Assembly: GCA_002371825.1 (NCBI GenBank)
Contig: DFHF01000022.1
Location: 1 to 64,000, forward strand
Direction of reading: 5' to 3'
Length of the DNA stretch: 64,000 bases
Source of the DNA: Ruminococcus flavefaciens
GTDB taxonomy: Bacteria; Bacillota; Clostridia; Oscillospirales; Ruminococcaceae
A model generated the notes under the pieces. The model was given only the letters and a program-made list of their open reading frames with translations. It did not search any database and had not been told where the DNA came from. Every line of letters starts with the position of its first letter. Positions within the stretch are counted from its first letter, which is position 1. Shown piece after piece: positions 62,706-64,000 of this stretch. A program made the translations under genes and the position numbers.

Positions 62706-63629
62706 ATGTCATTTGACAGACTTATCAAGAAGATCATCGAACTCAAAAATCCTACAGTGGTGGGCCTTGACCCTAAGCTTGACTATGTACCTGAGTTCAT
62801 CAAGCGCCGCTACCTCGACAGCGACGGCTGGACCCTCAAGGCTGCTGCAAAGGCAATATTCGACTTCAATCAGGCTATAATCGACGAGATACACGATGTT
62901 GTGCCTGCAATAAAGCCTCAGGCTGCATATTATGAGATGTACGGCCACTACGGTATCAGAACTCTTGAAAAGACTATCCGTTATGCAAAGCTCAACGGAA
63001 TGTTCGTTATGACAGACGGAAAGAGAAATGATATCGGAGCTACTATGGAGGCCTACACAAACGCTCACCTTGGCACTGTAACTATCGGTGACAGCGAGAT
63101 AGAGCCTTTCGGCGCTGATGCACTCACAGTTAACGGCTATCTCGGTACAGACGGTATAGCCCCTCTCCTCAATGTATGCAGAGAGAAGGATAAGGGCATA
63201 TTCGTGCTGGTAAAGACATCAAACCCCTCCTCCGGCGAGTTACAGGATATGAAGCTTGCTGACGGACGCACTATATATGAGTGCATGGGAGATATGTGTG
63301 AGAAGTGGGGGGAGGATACAAGAGGCGAATACGGCTATTCCGCAGTAGGAGCAGTTGTAGGAGCAACATATCCGGAAATGCTCACAGAGCTGAGACAGAG
63401 ACTTCCCCACACAATGTTCCTTGTTCCCGGCTACGGCGCTCAGGGCGGCGGAGCAGAAGGCCTCAAGGGCGGCTTTGACGCAAACGGTCTTGGAGCTATC
63501 GTAAACTCCTCCCGTGCAGTAATGTGCGCTTACAAGAAGGAAGAGTGCGACGAGAGAGACTTTGCAAAGGCTGCAAGAAGAGAAGTCATCCGCATGAGGG
63601 ATGATATCTGTCAGTATATCAATCTCTGA
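62706..63629 (+). CDS. pyrF: Orotidine 5'-phosphate decarboxylase PyrF
   Basis: A 307-residue TIM-barrel enzyme that decarboxylates OMP to UMP. TDGKRNDIGATMEAY carries the catalytic Lys/Asp cluster of the long type-2 form, longer than E. coli PyrF. GLDPKLDYVP opens the barrel and VPGYGAQGGGAEGL the phosphate-binding loop. ATG 62706 follows AAGGAGG; an upstream in-frame start overlaps pyrC and is not used. Confidence 0.95.
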   Translation: MSFDRLIKKIIELKNPTVVGLDPKLDYVPEFIKRRYLDSDGWTLKAAAKAIFDFNQAIIDEIHDVVPAIKPQAAYYEMYGHYGIRTLEKTIRYAKLNGMFVMTDGKRNDIGATMEAYTNAHLGTVTIGDSEIEPFGADALTVNGYLGTDGIAPLLNVCREKDKGIFVLVKTSNPSSGELQDMKLADGRTIYECMGDMCEKWGEDTRGEYGYSAVGAVVGATYPEMLTELRQRLPHTMFLVPGYGAQGGGAEGLKGGFDANGLGAIVNSSRAVMCAYKKEECDERDFAKAARREVIRMRDDICQYINL

Positions 63630-63645
63630 TTTAAACAGTGATGTC

Positions 63646-64000
63646 ATGAATAAAAAGAGCATTTTAGCACTCGGTCTTTCAATGATAATGTTATGTCCGG
63701 GCGGCTGCGGGAAAGCGTCCGGCAGCAGCTCGGAGGATACTGATGCTGCGGTGATAGTTGAACATATCACAGCAGCAGAAAAGGAAAGCGAGGAAACTGC
63801 CGTATATAAATTCAGAAATGCTTCTGCTGAAGAAGAGAAGAAGATGTGGGAACGCCAATATGCCGGAGAATGGATATACGGTGTTGGCGGGGCTAACGGT
63901 GAAAATGAGTTTGCACTCTTTCTTGGAAAAGTCATAGCCCGATTTGGCAGGAATGATTCTCTCAGTTCAGATTGGGAGAATATGTATTCCTATCCTATAA
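63646..64000 (+). CDS. Partial lipoprotein gene, truncated at the window edge
   Basis: An open frame runs from ATG 63646 to the end of the window without a stop. It encodes at least 118 residues. The signal peptide ends CPGGCGKASG, a likely lipobox, and is followed by a Ser/Glu-rich spacer and a segment KKMWERQYAGEWIYGVGG. No family can be assigned from this fragment. It begins 17 bases after pyrF, so it may lie in the same transcript. Confidence 0.75.
   Translation, partial: MNKKSILALGLSMIMLCPGGCGKASGSSSEDTDAAVIVEHITAAEKESEETAVYKFRNASAEEEKKMWERQYAGEWIYGVGGANGENEFALFLGKVIARFGRNDSLSSDWENMYSYPI

Overview
The window looks like a chromosomal segment of a cellulosome-producing Ruminococcus-type bacterium (Clostridia, Oscillospiraceae). 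Two secreted proteins carry dockerin modules, one of them a CBM35-GH26 mannanase. Low-GC Firmicutes traits are consistent throughout: AGGAGG ribosome binding sites, TTGACA-17-TATAAT promoters, a PyrR attenuator, a fused IspH/ribosomal S1 protein, HU with a lysine/alanine-rich partner, and a minimal SufBC pair. The genus is inferred from these traits, not from a database match.

Layout. 1-1.1 kb: a small XRE regulator, a decayed stretch and tRNA-Gln. 1.1-2.2 kb: a lipid kinase. 2.3-2.6 kb: a palindromic MITE-like repeat whose second copy lies at 39.9-40.2 kb. 2.6-9.2 kb: a TPP-riboswitch-controlled thiamin operon (thiS, thiF, thiG, thiC, thiH, tenI-like, thiE) ending in a SIMPL-domain gene. 9.3-10.9 kb: an ECF sigma factor and a putative membrane anti-sigma/sensor. 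11.0-17.7 kb: a five-gene surface operon (repeat-rich wall-binding protein with a transglutaminase-like domain, lipoprotein, MBOAT O-acyltransferase, DHHW/AlgJ-like partner, dockerin protein). 17.7-20.3 kb: a solute-binding lipoprotein behind a membrane GGDEF protein. 20.5-22.2 kb: sufC-sufB. 22.3-25.8 kb: bioY-bioB-bioD-bioA behind a BirA-type operator. 25.9-27.7 kb: a SulP transporter. 27.8-31.2 kb: cmk-plsC-ispH/rpsA. 31.2-39.8 kb: membrane and housekeeping genes, including a BaiN-like flavoprotein, a ComEC-like hydrolase, YgiQ, FtsK and a ClpP-like protease. 40.3-42.5 kb: the mannanase, behind a promoter-leader cassette that is repeated upstream of trmB at 59.5 kb. 42.5-47.3 kb: a DUF6465 protein, HU, ClpB with an RHH protein, and a candidate structured small RNA with its own promoter and terminator. 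47.4-50.5 kb: VTC, DUF4956 and Cthe_2159-like genes. 50.8-51.4 kb: an Rrf2/IscR-like regulator. 51.4-56.6 kb: two lipoproteins, a sodium symporter, a two-component system and a MmcQ-EVE fusion. 56.7-57.5 kb: a SpoIVFB-like protease. 57.5-59.4 kb: metY with an HD protein. 59.5-63.6 kb: trmB and pyrR-pyrC-pyrF. The window ends inside a lipoprotein gene.

The most unusual items are: (1) the roughly 255-nt candidate RNA at 46966-47220, with a 10-bp-phased A-tract promoter, stacked helices and C-rich segments complementary to Shine-Dalgarno sequences; (2) the shared promoter-leader cassette in front of the mannanase and trmB; (3) the pair of roughly 313-bp palindromic elements with terminal inverted repeats; and (4) the surface-acylation operon joining a wall-binding transglutaminase-like protein, an AlgI/AlgJ-like pair and a dockerin. 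Everything rests on reading the sequence; no database searches were run.
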